DNA of 64,000 bases. It comes from Rheinheimera maricola (GTDB lineage Bacteria; Pseudomonadota; Gammaproteobacteria; Enterobacterales; Alteromonadaceae). Below are positions 26,335-37,492 of this stretch, in pieces; the stretch's first letter is position 1, and every line of letters starts with the position of its first letter. The stretch is from assembly GCF_016918075.2 (NCBI RefSeq), contig NZ_JAERPS020000001.1:1054001-1118000 (forward strand), in the 5' to 3' direction. The notes beneath the pieces were generated by a model. It ran no database searches and was not told where the DNA came from. It saw only the letters and a program-made list of their open reading frames with translations. A program made the translations under genes and the position numbers.

Positions 26335-27687
26335 CTACTCTAAGCCCGGCAACATTTGTAAGATCACGGCTTGTACTTGTGCTACCGGTAAAGTCGCGTC
26401 AGCTTCATAAGGAATATCAACACTAAGCGGAATATCATCAGTGCAAATCGGACGCTCGCAATTAAACGATATACTAAATATTTTGCGATAAATGTCATCG
26501 TTAACGGTGATGCTACCGGCAACGTAGGACACTTTTTTTGTTTTGCCAATATGAACTGCATCGCCGTAGGTATCTGCAAACAGGCGGTTTCGCACGTCAA
26601 TTAAGGCCTCACTTTGTACGAGCTGCAAAATAAGTTCTCCTAATTTACTCTCGGAGTAGCGCGTTAAACGAGCGCCGGCAGCAACCCAGCTTTCAGCCTG
26701 GCCTTCTGGTTTACGTTTTTGCTTTGGTGGCGCCGTTGCTAAGCCCGCTTTTGCATCAATGCGGTCTTTATACGGGCTGTCTTTAAAGTACTTTCTATCA
26801 TCGGCATAAAACATACCGCGTTCTTTCAGCGCCAGATACAACTCGTAACAGATATCATGATAACCGCCTTTGCTGGCAACACTTAACGGAGTGCGGCCAT
26901 TGTTATTGCAAACCGAAGGGTCAGCACCAGCCGCCAGTAATTGCTTGACCGCTTCGACAGAGCGATTATTTTTCACGCCAGTCACTTCGACATCACCACA
27001 GGCAAACAACAGCGGGGTATTACCTGCATGATTTGTAATATTAACGTCTGCACCCAAAGTAAGCAGTTCAGGAACAATGCAAGATAACTCTGTTTGAACG
27101 GCCAGAATCAGCGGATTATATTTGTTAAATTTATCAAAAGCGTTGATGTCTGCACCGTGCAGTGTCAACGCAGTAACAATGTTAACCAAAGCCTGTTTCT
27201 TATCAGGATCAGTGCCCTGCTCTTTATAACCATGGATTGGAGAAGCTAAATAGCCTGACTCCTGGCACTCTGAAATTAAGCCGCAAACAAAAAGTAAATG
27301 AGTTTTTTTACACAGTGCTGGCTTCGCTCCTGCTTGCAATAAGGCATGTATTACAGGCTCAAGCTCAATCACATCCATACGCACCGATTCACAGGCAAGG
27401 CTAAGTGGGCAGTATTTGTCGCGTTGAATTTTTTGTGGGTTAACGCCGGCTTTAAGCAGGGCAACACAGACAGAAATATTTTTTCTAGCCGCAGGACCGT
27501 AGAGACTACTTCTATTTATGTCTACCAACAGCTCATTTAATAATGGCAGTTTTCGCTCACCATAGCGCAGCGAATCGGCATTAATTCCTTCCTGCTCCAT
27601 TAACTGAATAATTTTTACTGCAGCATCACTATTACGCAACACTTGCGTTATTTGATCCTGGGTAAGGGTTTTGTTTTTTCCACTCAT
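26335..27687 (-). CDS. Ankyrin-repeat protein, module copy 2
   Basis: 450 residues; first gene of the four-gene array in transcription direction. Same architecture as copy 1: irregular N-terminal repeats, clear ankyrin repeats (LHGADINAFDKFNKYNPLIL, LGADVNITNHAGNTPLLFAC, AAGADPSVCNNNGRTPLSVA), linker PPKQKRKPEGQ, and a C-terminal domain with IGKTKKVSYVAGSI. Starts MSGKNKTLTQDQ; a weak AGAG lies upstream. Where the copies diverge, it is mostly in the C-terminal domain and at the junction of two repeats. Confidence 0.85.
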   Translation of the reverse strand: MSGKNKTLTQDQITQVLRNSDAAVKIIQLMEQEGINADSLRYGERKLPLLNELLVDINRSSLYGPAARKNISVCVALLKAGVNPQKIQRDKYCPLSLACESVRMDVIELEPVIHALLQAGAKPALCKKTHLLFVCGLISECQESGYLASPIHGYKEQGTDPDKKQALVNIVTALTLHGADINAFDKFNKYNPLILAVQTELSCIVPELLTLGADVNITNHAGNTPLLFACGDVEVTGVKNNRSVEAVKQLLAAGADPSVCNNNGRTPLSVASKGGYHDICYELYLALKERGMFYADDRKYFKDSPYKDRIDAKAGLATAPPKQKRKPEGQAESWVAAGARLTRYSESKLGELILQLVQSEALIDVRNRLFADTYGDAVHIGKTKKVSYVAGSITVNDDIYRKIFSISFNCERPICTDDIPLSVDIPYEADATLPVAQVQAVILQMLPGLE

Positions 27688-27896
27688 CGCAATTCTCTAG
27701 TTATTATATTCACGACCAAACGAGAAACAAAAATGGCGCAGTGTTGCATTTAAATAGCTTTTTATGCGCTGCTATTTTCGTATCGATAGGCACCGTTGTT
27801 CGACTATGACTTCGCCTATTTGTTATATTCCGAGCAGACATTGATGCTAGTGGATTTTATTAGCAAAGTGAACAACTTATTTACAAAAGCAGGCAT
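27688..27896. other. Intergenic region upstream of the ankyrin array
   Basis: No gene seen. AT-rich; it should contain the promoter for the four-gene ankyrin array on the minus strand. No confident -35/-10 pair could be chosen. Confidence 0.4.
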
Positions 27897-27898
27897 AA

Positions 27899-27923
27899 AA
27901 AAACCACCCTCAGGTGGTTTTTA
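27899..27923 (-). terminator. Rho-independent terminator after purT
   Basis: AAACCACC and GGTGGTTT pair around a CTCA loop with A-rich and T-rich flanks on either side, so it can work in both directions. It lies 20 bases after the purT stop. Confidence 0.85.
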
Positions 27924-27941
27924 TGCAGCATTATAACAATC

Positions 27942-29144
27942 TTATTTCAGTGTCACGCTTAGTTTGCTAATCACGTTAAGCGCTTTTTGCGTTGCCGCTT
28001 CTACAGTGTCACTTAACGCCAGTGCTACACCCATCCGGCGCTCGCCTTGTACTTCCGGCTTGGCGAAAATACGCAGCTCGGTATCCGGCTCGGCTAAAGC
28101 GTCAGCCAAACCATGGTACTGAATATCGGCACTGTTGCCTGGTACTAATAACACCGCAGAGGCTGCCGGGCCGTATTGCTTAATTTGCGGTATCGGCAAG
28201 CCTAAAATTGCGCGGGCATGCAAAGCAAACTCACTTAGTTGCTGCGATATCAAGGTAACCATACCGGTATCATGTGGCCGGGGTGATACTTCAGAGAAAT
28301 ACACCGTATCACCTTTAATAAACAGCTCTACGCCAAATAAACCATAACCACCTAAAGCTTCTACCACCGCTTTAGCGTAGCTTTTCGCCGTTTCAAAGGC
28401 GGCACTGCTCATGGCCTGTGGCTGCCAGCTTTCACGATAATCGCCTTTTTCCTGCCGATGGCCTATCGGTGCACAATATTGAATACCGGACACCGAATTT
28501 ACCGTTAACAGCGTAATTTCGTAATCGAAGTCGACAAAGCCTTCTACTATAACCCTGCCCTTACCGGCGCGTCCGCCTTCCTGAGCGTAAACCCAGGCCG
28601 CATCCAGATCGGCGTCCGAACGCAGCACGCTTTGCCCTTTGCCACTGGATGACATGATGGGTTTAACTACGCAAGGGTAACCAATGGTGTTCACCGCAGC
28701 GATAAAGCTGTCTTTATCACTGGCAAAAACAAAAGGTGAGGTTGCCAGCTGTAATTCTTCTGCCGCTAAACGGCGAATACCTTCACGGTTCATAGTCAGA
28801 TTAACCGCTTTGGCACTGGGTACTACATTAAAGCCGCAGTCTTCCAGTTCAATTAACACTGACGTGGCAATAGCTTCCAATTCGGGCACGATTAAGGCCG
28901 GCTTTTCACTTATTACCAATTGACGCAAGGCGGCGTTATCTAACATCGACATCACCACCGCTTTATCTGCAACTTGCATAGCCGGCGCATTCGGGTAGCG
29001 GTCTACCGCTATTACTTCACAGCCATAGCGTTTTAGTTCGATACACAGCTCTTTACCTAATTCGCCTGCACCTAATAACAACACTTTGGTGCTGCTGGCA
29101 GTACCCGGGGTGCCAATATGTTGAATGTTGTGTCGGATTGTCAT
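27942..29144 (-). CDS. purT: Formate-dependent GAR transformylase PurT
   Basis: 400 residues. PurT makes formyl-GAR in purine synthesis from GAR, formate and ATP. ATP-grasp enzyme with [20 protein letters not shown] at the N-terminus, [14 protein letters not shown] in the ATP-binding loop and [20 protein letters not shown] with metal-binding Glu residues, then HDTGMVTL. Its ATG overlaps the gnd stop (ATGA), so both are translated together. Confidence 0.96.
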   Translation of the reverse strand: MTIRHNIQHIGTPGTASSTKVLLLGAGELGKELCIELKRYGCEVIAVDRYPNAPAMQVADKAVVMSMLDNAALRQLVISEKPALIVPELEAIATSVLIELEDCGFNVVPSAKAVNLTMNREGIRRLAAEELQLATSPFVFASDKDSFIAAVNTIGYPCVVKPIMSSSGKGQSVLRSDADLDAAWVYAQEGGRAGKGRVIVEGFVDFDYEITLLTVNSVSGIQYCAPIGHRQEKGDYRESWQPQAMSSAAFETAKSYAKAVVEALGGYGLFGVELFIKGDTVYFSEVSPRPHDTGMVTLISQQLSEFALHARAILGLPIPQIKQYGPAASAVLLVPGNSADIQYHGLADALAEPDTELRIFAKPEVQGERRMGVALALSDTVEAATQKALNVISKLSVTLK

Positions 29145-30670
29145 TTTATTTTCACCATCGGCCGGTCTTTATGGCTCCAGTCTACGTGGAACATTTTGCC
29201 CTTGGCTTTGTCGGTACGTTCGAAGGTATGAGCACCAAAATAATCGCGCTGACCCTGCAATAAATTAGCGGGTAATACTGCCGTACGGTATGAATCATAG
29301 TAACTCAGCGCCGAACTTAACGCAGCCACCGGAATACCGGCTAAGGTGGCGTTGGCAACAGCTTTACGCCAATTCTGCTGATAAATAGATATTTGTTTGG
29401 CAAAAAATGGATCTAACAACAAATTCTCTAATTCGTCATTGCGCTCATAGGCTTCGGTAATAGACTGCAAAAATACCGCGCGGATAATACAGCCAGCACG
29501 CCAGATTTTGGCAATTTCGGCAAAGTTAAGCTGCCAGCTATGCTCGTCGGCGGCGGTTTTCATCAAATGGAAACCCTGTGCATAAACGCATATTTTGGCG
29601 CAATATAGCGCATCGTGTAGTGCCTGAATGATGTCTTCTTTTTGCTCAGGAGAAATCAAGCTTTGCGCCGGGCCGGCTAACACAGTAGCTGCCTTTACCC
29701 GTTCATGTTTTAGTGCAGATAGCGAGCGCGCGTATACCGCTTCTGCAATGGTCGGTGATGGGCTACCCAGTTGCAAACTGCTCACCGCGGTCCACAAGCC
29801 GGTGCCTTTTTGGCCAGCTTTATCCATGATGACGTCTACCAGCGGTAAACCGGTTTCTGAATCTTTTGTCGCCAATACATCAGCACTAATACCAATTAAA
29901 TAACTGTGCAGCTTGCCTTCATTCCAACCTTTAAATACCTCGGCAATCTCTGCTGCAGTCATGCCTAAAATGTCACGCATTACCTGATAGGCTTCGCAAA
30001 TAAGCTGCATATCAGCATATTCGATACCGTTGTGTACCATTTTCACATAATGGCCAGAGCCGCTTGGGCCAATGTAGGTGGCACAGGGTTCACCTTCTGT
30101 TACCGGGTTACCCGGTTCGAAGCGCTCAATGGGCTTGCCGGTTGCGGGGTCTACTTTAGCTGCAATGGCTTGCCACAGAGGTTTGATGCGTGTCCAGGCA
30201 TAAGGGTCACCGCTAGGCATTAATGACGGGCCAAAACGAGCCCCTACTTCGCCACCTGATACGGCGGTAGAAAAGAAAATAAACTTGCCTTCAAAGTCTT
30301 TTTCCCGCGCTACGGTGTCGGTCCACAGGCTATTACCGGTATCAACAATGATATCGTCGGCTTGAATACCGGCGTCGATTAATTTGTGGCAGACATCGTC
30401 CACCGGTTTACCAGCGGGTACGGATAATACAATAAGGTGAGGTGCTGATAGTCGTGATAATAATTCCGTGTAAGAGCTGCATGCGATAACACGGGCGGGT
30501 TTATCACCACGCTCGGCTTTATCTTGTGCCAGTACAGCTTCCAGCTTATGGTGGTCGAGGTCAAAAGCAGCAACGCGATAGCCGTTATCTGCCAGGTTAA
30601 GGATAAGATTTTTACCCATTACACCGGCGCCGACAAAACCGATATCACAAAGTGCAGCTGTGTCTGTCAT
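29141..30670 (-). CDS. gnd: 6-phosphogluconate dehydrogenase, decarboxylating
   Basis: 509 residues, the long form also seen in Shewanella-like bacteria. It produces ribulose 5-phosphate, CO2 and NADPH in the pentose phosphate pathway. The nucleotide fold is at the front ([20 protein letters not shown]), then [38 protein letters not shown] (catalytic Lys and Glu), and the helical dimer domain. The ATG at 30670 is preferred over one five codons upstream because AAGGA precedes it by 7 bases. Confidence 0.95.
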   Translation of the reverse strand: MTDTAALCDIGFVGAGVMGKNLILNLADNGYRVAAFDLDHHKLEAVLAQDKAERGDKPARVIACSSYTELLSRLSAPHLIVLSVPAGKPVDDVCHKLIDAGIQADDIIVDTGNSLWTDTVAREKDFEGKFIFFSTAVSGGEVGARFGPSLMPSGDPYAWTRIKPLWQAIAAKVDPATGKPIERFEPGNPVTEGEPCATYIGPSGSGHYVKMVHNGIEYADMQLICEAYQVMRDILGMTAAEIAEVFKGWNEGKLHSYLIGISADVLATKDSETGLPLVDVIMDKAGQKGTGLWTAVSSLQLGSPSPTIAEAVYARSLSALKHERVKAATVLAGPAQSLISPEQKEDIIQALHDALYCAKICVYAQGFHLMKTAADEHSWQLNFAEIAKIWRAGCIIRAVFLQSITEAYERNDELENLLLDPFFAKQISIYQQNWRKAVANATLAGIPVAALSSALSYYDSYRTAVLPANLLQGQRDYFGAHTFERTDKAKGKMFHVDWSHKDRPMVKIK

Positions 30671-30766
30671 CTGACATTCCTTCATTATGTTTCACGGGTA
30701 CACGCCTAAGCACTGCCTGGGGCATGTCTAAACGGGCGGCATTATACTGAAAAGGGCCAGATAAAC

Positions 30767-32833
30767 CTACCGCCAGACAGAGATACTGTGCGCATTTTGC
30801 TGATATTGCTGTAACGGAATGGCTTGTTTTTGCAGCATACCTTTATTAACGCTGGTATCGAACAGCTGCTGCCAGGCTCGCTCAGGTAAGTGCAAATTAA
30901 GCAGCTGATCACTGGCATTAAAAACAAACAACACACTGTTTTTATTAGCTTTGTTGCTTATCTGAAACACACAGCTAAAGCGCTCGGGGTCGTGCCAGTC
31001 GTGTTGTTGTTTTTCGCTGCCATCAGGTAAATACCAGTTAATCTGGTGTTTATCGCCATGCAATTGATAACTGTCATCAAGCAAGGACAATTGCTGGAAA
31101 CAACCGTACGTGCGCCGGAATGTCAACATCTGTCGGACGAAATTGAGAAAATCTTCTTCGTCACTATCCAGATGCCAGTCTAGCCAGCTGATGTCGTTGT
31201 CCTGGCAGTATGCATTATTGTTACCACGCTGAGTGTGGCTGAGTTCATCACCGCCTAGCCAGTGGATCATGCCCTGGCTTAACATTAACGTGGCCACCAG
31301 GTTACGCTTATGCAAATAACGATTGGTCAATACCGTAGGGTCTTTGCTTGGCCCCTCTACACCATGATTGCAACTTAAATTGTGGCCGTGCCCGTCGCGA
31401 TTTTCTTCGCCATTTAGCCAGTTATGCTTATCTTTGTAGCTGACCAGATCATGTAAGGTGAAACCATCGTGGTAGGTTAAATAATTTACGCTACAGCAGG
31501 CAGGCTTGTGGTGCTTTTGAAAAATATCCCGTGAGCCCAGCAGCCGTGTCGTAAATTCTGGTAACACACCTTTGTCCGCGCGCCAAAAGGCGCGAAACGT
31601 ATCGCGACATTTGTCATTTAACTCTGACCAATGCGGTGGAAACTGACCAAGCTGGTATCCCATGGGGCCAACATCCCACGGTTCGGCTATCAGTTTAGCG
31701 CTTGATAACACCGGATCTTGCGCAATAATCTGAAAGAAGGCGGCATAAGGAGTAAAGCGTTTATGCTCACGCGCAAGTGTGGTAGCTAAATCAAAACGAA
31801 AGCCGTCTACCTGCATCTCGGTTAACCAGTAACGCAGCGCATCCAACACCAGCTTTTGCACTACCGGGTTAGCCACATTTAGTGTATTACCGCAGCCAGT
31901 GTAATTGCAGTTATGACTAAAATCAGTAATGTCGGCGTGACTCTCAAATAAATAATAATGTTTATTTGCCAGCCCACGAAAACTTAACAGCGGACCATCT
32001 TCGCCAGCTTCTGCAGTGTGGTTAAACACCACATCTAAAATAACTTCAATACCAGCTTGATGATAACTACGTACCAGGGTTTTAAACTCGGTTACGGCAT
32101 CGTTCAGCTGATAGCGTGGCTCGGGCGCGAAAAAACTTACCGGGTTGTAACCCCAGTAATTACTCAGTTGCAATTTATTTAAGCGCGGTTCACTCATAAA
32201 GGCAGCTACCGGCAACAACTGCAAAGTGGTTATACCCAATTGCTGCAAGTGTTTAATTACCGCCGGATGGCACAGCCCCAGGTAGGTGCCGCGCAGTTCT
32301 TCCGGCACCTCGGGATGTAGCATGGTCATACCTTTAACATGCGCTTCGTAAATAACGGTTTTTTCTCGCGCTATGCCCGGTTTAACGGTGCCCTGCCAGT
32401 CAAACTCAGCTGAGTGTAATACGCCCTTGGCCAGCATGTAGTGGCTTTTGGTGCGATACAGTCGTTCATTGAAACTTAGGCTACGGTTAAGTTGTTTTAC
32501 GTAGGGGTCAAGCAGTACGCGCTCGCCATCGAACACCAGGCCGGTCTCTGCATTGCAGGGACCGTCGGCTTTAAAGGCGTATAAGGTGCCGGGTTCAATA
32601 CCGCTTATCTGTAGGTGCCAAATTTCACCGGTACGTGCGGTAAAAGTAAGTTCAGCTAATAACTCTTCTGTATCCGGTTGGAACAGGCACAATGTTAATG
32701 CTGTTGCATCTGGTGCAAATACGGCAAAGTTCCAGCAGCTAATGCCTGCCGCATTGTCTGTGCGAACAACGGTTGCGCCCAGCGGTGCTGCTGATCCTAC
32801 AGATGATGTTAGTAGCGCTATGTGCTGATTCAT
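30767..32833 (-). CDS. glgX: Glycogen debranching enzyme GlgX
   Basis: About 688 residues. GlgX hydrolyses alpha-1,6 links of limit dextrins. Seen are the N-terminal carbohydrate-binding module 48 region (FAVFAPDATALTLCLF), then the GH13 motifs VILDVVFNHTAEA, DGFRFDLATTL with the nucleophile Asp, AEPWDVG with the acid Glu, and NYLTYHDGFTLHDLVSY. It is the last gene of malQ-glgB-glgX. An in-frame start 9 codons upstream cannot be excluded. Confidence 0.95.
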   Translation of the reverse strand: MNQHIALLTSSVGSAAPLGATVVRTDNAAGISCWNFAVFAPDATALTLCLFQPDTEELLAELTFTARTGEIWHLQISGIEPGTLYAFKADGPCNAETGLVFDGERVLLDPYVKQLNRSLSFNERLYRTKSHYMLAKGVLHSAEFDWQGTVKPGIAREKTVIYEAHVKGMTMLHPEVPEELRGTYLGLCHPAVIKHLQQLGITTLQLLPVAAFMSEPRLNKLQLSNYWGYNPVSFFAPEPRYQLNDAVTEFKTLVRSYHQAGIEVILDVVFNHTAEAGEDGPLLSFRGLANKHYYLFESHADITDFSHNCNYTGCGNTLNVANPVVQKLVLDALRYWLTEMQVDGFRFDLATTLAREHKRFTPYAAFFQIIAQDPVLSSAKLIAEPWDVGPMGYQLGQFPPHWSELNDKCRDTFRAFWRADKGVLPEFTTRLLGSRDIFQKHHKPACCSVNYLTYHDGFTLHDLVSYKDKHNWLNGEENRDGHGHNLSCNHGVEGPSKDPTVLTNRYLHKRNLVATLMLSQGMIHWLGGDELSHTQRGNNNAYCQDNDISWLDWHLDSDEEDFLNFVRQMLTFRRTYGCFQQLSLLDDSYQLHGDKHQINWYLPDGSEKQQHDWHDPERFSCVFQISNKANKNSVLFVFNASDQLLNLHLPERAWQQLFDTSVNKGMLQKQAIPLQQYQQNAHSISVWR

Positions 32834-32866
32834 TGCAAACGACTTCTCTATTAATACCAAATGTGG

Positions 32867-35056
32867 CTACGCTTGGCGCTTTTTACGTAAATATAAGGTA
32901 GCTAACGGAGGTAGCTGCAAGCAAATATGTTGTGCCAGGCCATGATAAACGCCAGTGTTGCTGTGCAATGTACTGCCCACCACGTAATTGCTGCCCCAAT
33001 AGTATTCGCTGTCCGTATTGAGAATAACCTCATACTCACCACTGTGCTCAACGCCTAGCAGAAAGTTACTACGTGGCAGTGGTGTAAAATTACACACCAC
33101 ATAAATGGCATCACCTGAGCTATCCCGGCGTAAAAAACTTAGTGTGCTGTTGTCAGCGTCCTGATGATCCAGCCAACGAAAGCCATCATGACTATAATCC
33201 AGTTCATACAAGGGGGCACAGCGACGGTAAGTGTGGTTTAGGTCGCGTAAAAGCTGTTGCATGCCACGGTGTTTTTCAAAATCAAGTAAATGCCAGTCCA
33301 GGCTTTGCATATGGCTCCATTCACTGGCCTGTGCTAGCTCATTACCCATAAAGTTTAGCTTTTTGCCCGGGTGGGCAAACATAAAGGCATAATAGGCCCG
33401 CAGATTGGCGGCTTGTTGCCATTCATCACCGGGCATTTTGTTTAGCAAACTGCCTTTACCGTGCACTACCTCGTCATGTGAGAGCGGTAGTATAAAATTT
33501 TCGTTGTAGGCATACACCATGGAAAACGTTAAATCGTTATGGTGATAGCGCCGATATGCTGGATCTTTACTGATATAGCGCAGGCTATCGTTCATCCAGC
33601 CCATATTCCACTTAAAGCCAAAACCCAAGCCGCCCATATCAACCGGTCGCGAAACCATTGGAAATGACGTGGACTCTTCGGCAATGGTTATAGCCTGGGG
33701 GAACTTACTGTACACTTCAGTATTAAACCAACGAAACAAACTGATCGCTTCATAGTTATGATTGCCGCCATCAATATTCGGGATCCATTCGCCTTCATTG
33801 CGTGAATAGTCCCAATACAGCATCGATGCCACTGCATCCACTCGCAGGCCATCAATATGAAAGTGCTCCAGCCAATACAGCGCGCTGGCGACCAAAAACT
33901 GCCGGACGTAGTTGTTGCCGTAATCGTATATGCAAGAGTTCCAATCTGGATGCCAACCACGGCGCGGATCTTCATACTCATATAAATGGCTGCCGTCAAA
34001 ACGGGCTAAGCCGTGGCCGTCTTCTGGAAAGTGTGCCGGCACCCAATCTAAGATCACGCCGATGCCGGCTTGGTGGCAGGCATCAACAAAATATTTAAAA
34101 TCATCCGGGCTACCAAAGCGTGACGTAGGCGCAAATAGCCCCAGCGGTTGGTAACCCCAGGAACCATCAAATGGATGTTCCATAACAGGTAACAATTCAA
34201 TATGGGTATAGCCCATGTCGAGTATGTATGGAATAAGTTGCTCTGCTAACTGGCGATAACTCAACGGTTGATTATCATCACCGCGTCGCCAGCTACCCGC
34301 TTGCAGCTCATAAATGCTCATCGGGCTGGAAAGTGGGTCGACGGGTTTACGATTACGCCAGTCAACATCTTGCCATTGATAGTGCGTATGGTCATAGACT
34401 AATGAAGCGTGTGATGGATACTGCTCAGCATAAAATGCCATCGGATCAGATTTGTGTGGTAGTAGATGCCCGTTGCGGTCTTTAATCTCAAATTTATAAC
34501 GCACGCCTGCCGCCACTTCAGGGACCACTAGCACCCAATGGCCGCAATGCGTACGCTGCATTGGTTGTGCCCTGCCGTCCCAATTATTCATATCACCGAT
34601 TAAGCTGACAGCACTGGCATTGGGGGCAAAAACAGCAAAACGGGTAGCGTTAATAGTTTTGCTGCCATGCTCAAGCTGAATTAATTGCGCACCCAGTTGA
34701 CGATACAAGTTCTCTGGTTGGCTAGCGACATAGTGCACAGCATAATAGGCTTCGTCGGTAAACTGGTAAGGGTCTAGCAATTGATAACTATAGGTTGCTG
34801 TCTTAACGCTGAGGAAATAGGCTTCGGCTTTACGCTTTTTGGCCAGCACCAGCTCAAATACGCCCGGATAATCGGCATGAAGTGTCAACTCGCCAAGCGG
34901 CTTACCCGTCTTGGCAGATAATGCCGTTACTGCAGTGGCATTTGGCAAATAGACTCGCAACAGCAGCCCTACCGTGCTGTCGGCTTTTAATGGCTGCCAA
35001 CCCAATATTGAAAATGGTTCAGCACACTTTACCTGTTGCAACAGCGCTAACGTCAT
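32867..35056 (-). CDS. glgB: 1,4-alpha-glucan branching enzyme GlgB
   Basis: 729 residues, normal length. It forms alpha-1,6 branches in glycogen. An N-terminal N1 domain and a CBM48 (FAVFAPNASAVSLIGDMNNW) precede the GH13 barrel: VILDWVPAHFPEDGHGL, IDGLRVDAVASMLYWDYSR with the nucleophile Asp, ITIAEESTSFP with the acid Glu, and ILPLSHDEVVHGKGSLL. It lies between malQ and glgX with gaps of 42 and about 33 bases. Confidence 0.97.
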   Translation of the reverse strand: MTLALLQQVKCAEPFSILGWQPLKADSTVGLLLRVYLPNATAVTALSAKTGKPLGELTLHADYPGVFELVLAKKRKAEAYFLSVKTATYSYQLLDPYQFTDEAYYAVHYVASQPENLYRQLGAQLIQLEHGSKTINATRFAVFAPNASAVSLIGDMNNWDGRAQPMQRTHCGHWVLVVPEVAAGVRYKFEIKDRNGHLLPHKSDPMAFYAEQYPSHASLVYDHTHYQWQDVDWRNRKPVDPLSSPMSIYELQAGSWRRGDDNQPLSYRQLAEQLIPYILDMGYTHIELLPVMEHPFDGSWGYQPLGLFAPTSRFGSPDDFKYFVDACHQAGIGVILDWVPAHFPEDGHGLARFDGSHLYEYEDPRRGWHPDWNSCIYDYGNNYVRQFLVASALYWLEHFHIDGLRVDAVASMLYWDYSRNEGEWIPNIDGGNHNYEAISLFRWFNTEVYSKFPQAITIAEESTSFPMVSRPVDMGGLGFGFKWNMGWMNDSLRYISKDPAYRRYHHNDLTFSMVYAYNENFILPLSHDEVVHGKGSLLNKMPGDEWQQAANLRAYYAFMFAHPGKKLNFMGNELAQASEWSHMQSLDWHLLDFEKHRGMQQLLRDLNHTYRRCAPLYELDYSHDGFRWLDHQDADNSTLSFLRRDSSGDAIYVVCNFTPLPRSNFLLGVEHSGEYEVILNTDSEYYWGSNYVVGSTLHSNTGVYHGLAQHICLQLPPLATLYLRKKRQA

Positions 35057-35098
35057 AAACTGTCCTTATAATTCATTGTGATTCAAGCTCAACATAAA

Positions 35099-37294
35099 CT
35101 ACACCTTACGCGATTGGCTTACTGCGACAAACAGCTGGCTAATGTCCTCGCGCTGGCTCCACACCTCTATTGGTTGCGTTAATTTTCGACGCCAGTTTGG
35201 ATATTCGTCACTGGTTCCAGGAATGTTTACCGGCGGCGTCATCTCCAGCGCATCTTCCAATTGCAAACACAGCAACTGGCTACTACCTGCAGCCAAATGA
35301 CGTTGCAAGGCATAGTTGAGTGTCGTGTCCATGCCAAGATGCTCTACACTGCGGGCATAATCGGTTGGTAACAGCGGTTCACCATTGAGTGAATGGCCAT
35401 GCAGTGAATCCAGAATACGTTGTTTATTAGCGTGGCGTTGGGCATAAAGCTGCTGCAGTTGTGCTTCGTCTTTATACAGCCCTAATTGCTGGCCTAAACG
35501 CAAATCTTCACAGTGCCAAAAGCCAATTAATGTCGGCAGATCATGTGTAGTCAGTGTTGCCATGGCTTGCAATGGGTAATGCGCAGGTGAAATATAGCCG
35601 CCATCCGCTGCAGTTTCAAAAAAGAATACCCGGTACGAATATACGCCATATTCAGCCAACAATTCGCGAATACCGTCAGGTACAGTGCCCAAGTCTTCGC
35701 CAATGATAACGGCACGTTGGCGCTGGCTTTCCAGTGCCAAAATGCCGAGCAAATCCATGATCGGATAATACACATAGGCGCCACCACTGGCATTTTCGGC
35801 GGTTTTTGGTACCCACCACAACCGCAATAGCGCCATTACGTGGTCAATTCTTAGTGCGCCGGCATGCTGCATATTGGCACGCAGCAGATCAATTATTGGC
35901 TGATAGCCTTGCCTATACAGCTGATAAGGGTACATCGGTGGCAAGCCCCAATTTTGCCCGGCTGGCCCCAATGGATCCGGTGGTGCACCGACACTGGCGT
36001 CGCGGCAATACAACTGCGGGTTAGCCCAAATCTCAGTGGAGGCTTCACTAACGCCTACGGCTAAGTCGCGATACAGGCCCAGCAACATGCCGGCGTCTTT
36101 AGCAACCTGCTGCGCAGCAGCCAGTTGCTGCTGAGCAATAAATTGTAAATAGCAGTAATAATCCAATTCAGCTTTATGCTGTTTGGCAAACTGCATCACG
36201 GCTTTAGATGTCGGATCTCGATACTGCTCTGGCCACACCGGCCAGCCCCATTGCATTTGATCTTGCTGGTATAAATGCACATGCAGCGCATCATACAGCG
36301 CCAATTGCAGTAAGCTATCGCCACCTTGCTGTTTAAACAGTTTAAACGCCTTATTCAGCGCCTTGGCACTGCCCGTGCTGTGTTCGGTAAACCAGTGGTA
36401 CAGGCTTTTCATTACGGGGAGCTTCAACTGCATAACGCCGCTGTAATCAACATGGTCTTTAGCGCGCTGTTCAGACAACAGCTGCACAAAAGCGGGTGCG
36501 GTCACCATACTTTGGCTGCGGGCACAGTCGGCAAACCCTGGCATCGCTGTTACGTCGATATAGCTGATATTAAGCCAGCGTCGTGACGACGGGCTATAAG
36601 GGCTGGCACTTTCAGGCAGTGCAGGATACAGCGCATGAATGGGGTTTAAACCAACAAAATCAGCACCCACACTGGCTAAATAGCGCAGGGTGTTGCTCAA
36701 ATCAGTAAAGTCCCCAATCCCCCAGTTACGCATTGAGCGTAAGCCATACAGCTGCAATGCTATGCCCCACTGCTTTTGCTGGCTGAACGCGTCTGGCTGA
36801 TAGCAGTGACCTGGTGTGACAATCAAGCGCTGCGTCGCGACACCTTCTAGTAGTTGAATATTATGGTAGCCTGTTGGCAACACTACGCCCAAATCGTGCT
36901 GATATTGCTGATATTCAACGTCATCCAGCACCACAACCTGCACCAACTGGCCTTCTACCGGTGTCAGGTTGACTGTCTGATGCTGGCCATCTTCAGCTGT
37001 AATGACTAGCGTTAGTTCGGTGTTGGCTTGTTCTAACGTTACTTGCAACATGACATGCAGTGGCTCGTCTGCACGCTGCACAGATACTGCTGGCAACACC
37101 TGCTGCCAATAATCTAGTTGTTGCTGTAATAACTGCAAACGGGCTATGTCATCATCTTCTGTATCAAACCCCTGCGCTTCAAGCAGTTGCAACTGATGTG
37201 ACTCACTGACCGTGCCAGGCTTACCCCAGGCATCATTAAAGTGAGTTTCGATGCCACAAAATGCGATCAGTTCAGCCATTAAGGCGGCGTCCAT
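35099..37294 (-). CDS. malQ: 4-alpha-glucanotransferase MalQ (amylomaltase)
   Basis: 731 residues, a GH77 enzyme. It transfers glucan segments between malto-oligosaccharides. The beta-sandwich N-terminus is followed by WGIALQLYGLRSMRNWGIGD, ALRIDHVMALLRLWWVP with the nucleophile Asp, VIIGEDLGTVP with the acid Glu and LTTHDLPTLIGFW. AAGGA is 8 bases before the ATG. It heads the minus-strand glycogen operon; glgC and glgA are not in the window. Confidence 0.96.
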   Translation of the reverse strand: MDAALMAELIAFCGIETHFNDAWGKPGTVSESHQLQLLEAQGFDTEDDDIARLQLLQQQLDYWQQVLPAVSVQRADEPLHVMLQVTLEQANTELTLVITAEDGQHQTVNLTPVEGQLVQVVVLDDVEYQQYQHDLGVVLPTGYHNIQLLEGVATQRLIVTPGHCYQPDAFSQQKQWGIALQLYGLRSMRNWGIGDFTDLSNTLRYLASVGADFVGLNPIHALYPALPESASPYSPSSRRWLNISYIDVTAMPGFADCARSQSMVTAPAFVQLLSEQRAKDHVDYSGVMQLKLPVMKSLYHWFTEHSTGSAKALNKAFKLFKQQGGDSLLQLALYDALHVHLYQQDQMQWGWPVWPEQYRDPTSKAVMQFAKQHKAELDYYCYLQFIAQQQLAAAQQVAKDAGMLLGLYRDLAVGVSEASTEIWANPQLYCRDASVGAPPDPLGPAGQNWGLPPMYPYQLYRQGYQPIIDLLRANMQHAGALRIDHVMALLRLWWVPKTAENASGGAYVYYPIMDLLGILALESQRQRAVIIGEDLGTVPDGIRELLAEYGVYSYRVFFFETAADGGYISPAHYPLQAMATLTTHDLPTLIGFWHCEDLRLGQQLGLYKDEAQLQQLYAQRHANKQRILDSLHGHSLNGEPLLPTDYARSVEHLGMDTTLNYALQRHLAAGSSQLLCLQLEDALEMTPPVNIPGTSDEYPNWRRKLTQPIEVWSQREDISQLFVAVSQSRKV

Positions 37295-37411
37295 GAGAAA
37301 TCCTTAGTCTTGTCAGTTGGCTATTGCTCATTCTAGGCGGCATTGCTGCTAATGTCATTGTTCATTTGTGTCATTTAATTACATGAAATACCGCTTATAA
37401 CGGTTTTAAAC

Positions 37412-37439
37412 TTGAAAAAGTTGCTAAATAATGTAATTT
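37412..37439 (+). promoter_or_regulatory. Possible promoter of gap
   Basis: TTGAAA, 16 bases, TAATTT in an AT-rich intergenic region 55-80 bases before gap. The -10 is only a moderate match. Confidence 0.35.
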
Positions 37440-37492
37440 TACAACATATATTATTAGTTTAGTTTCAGAACAGCTATTTTAACGAGGTTACT

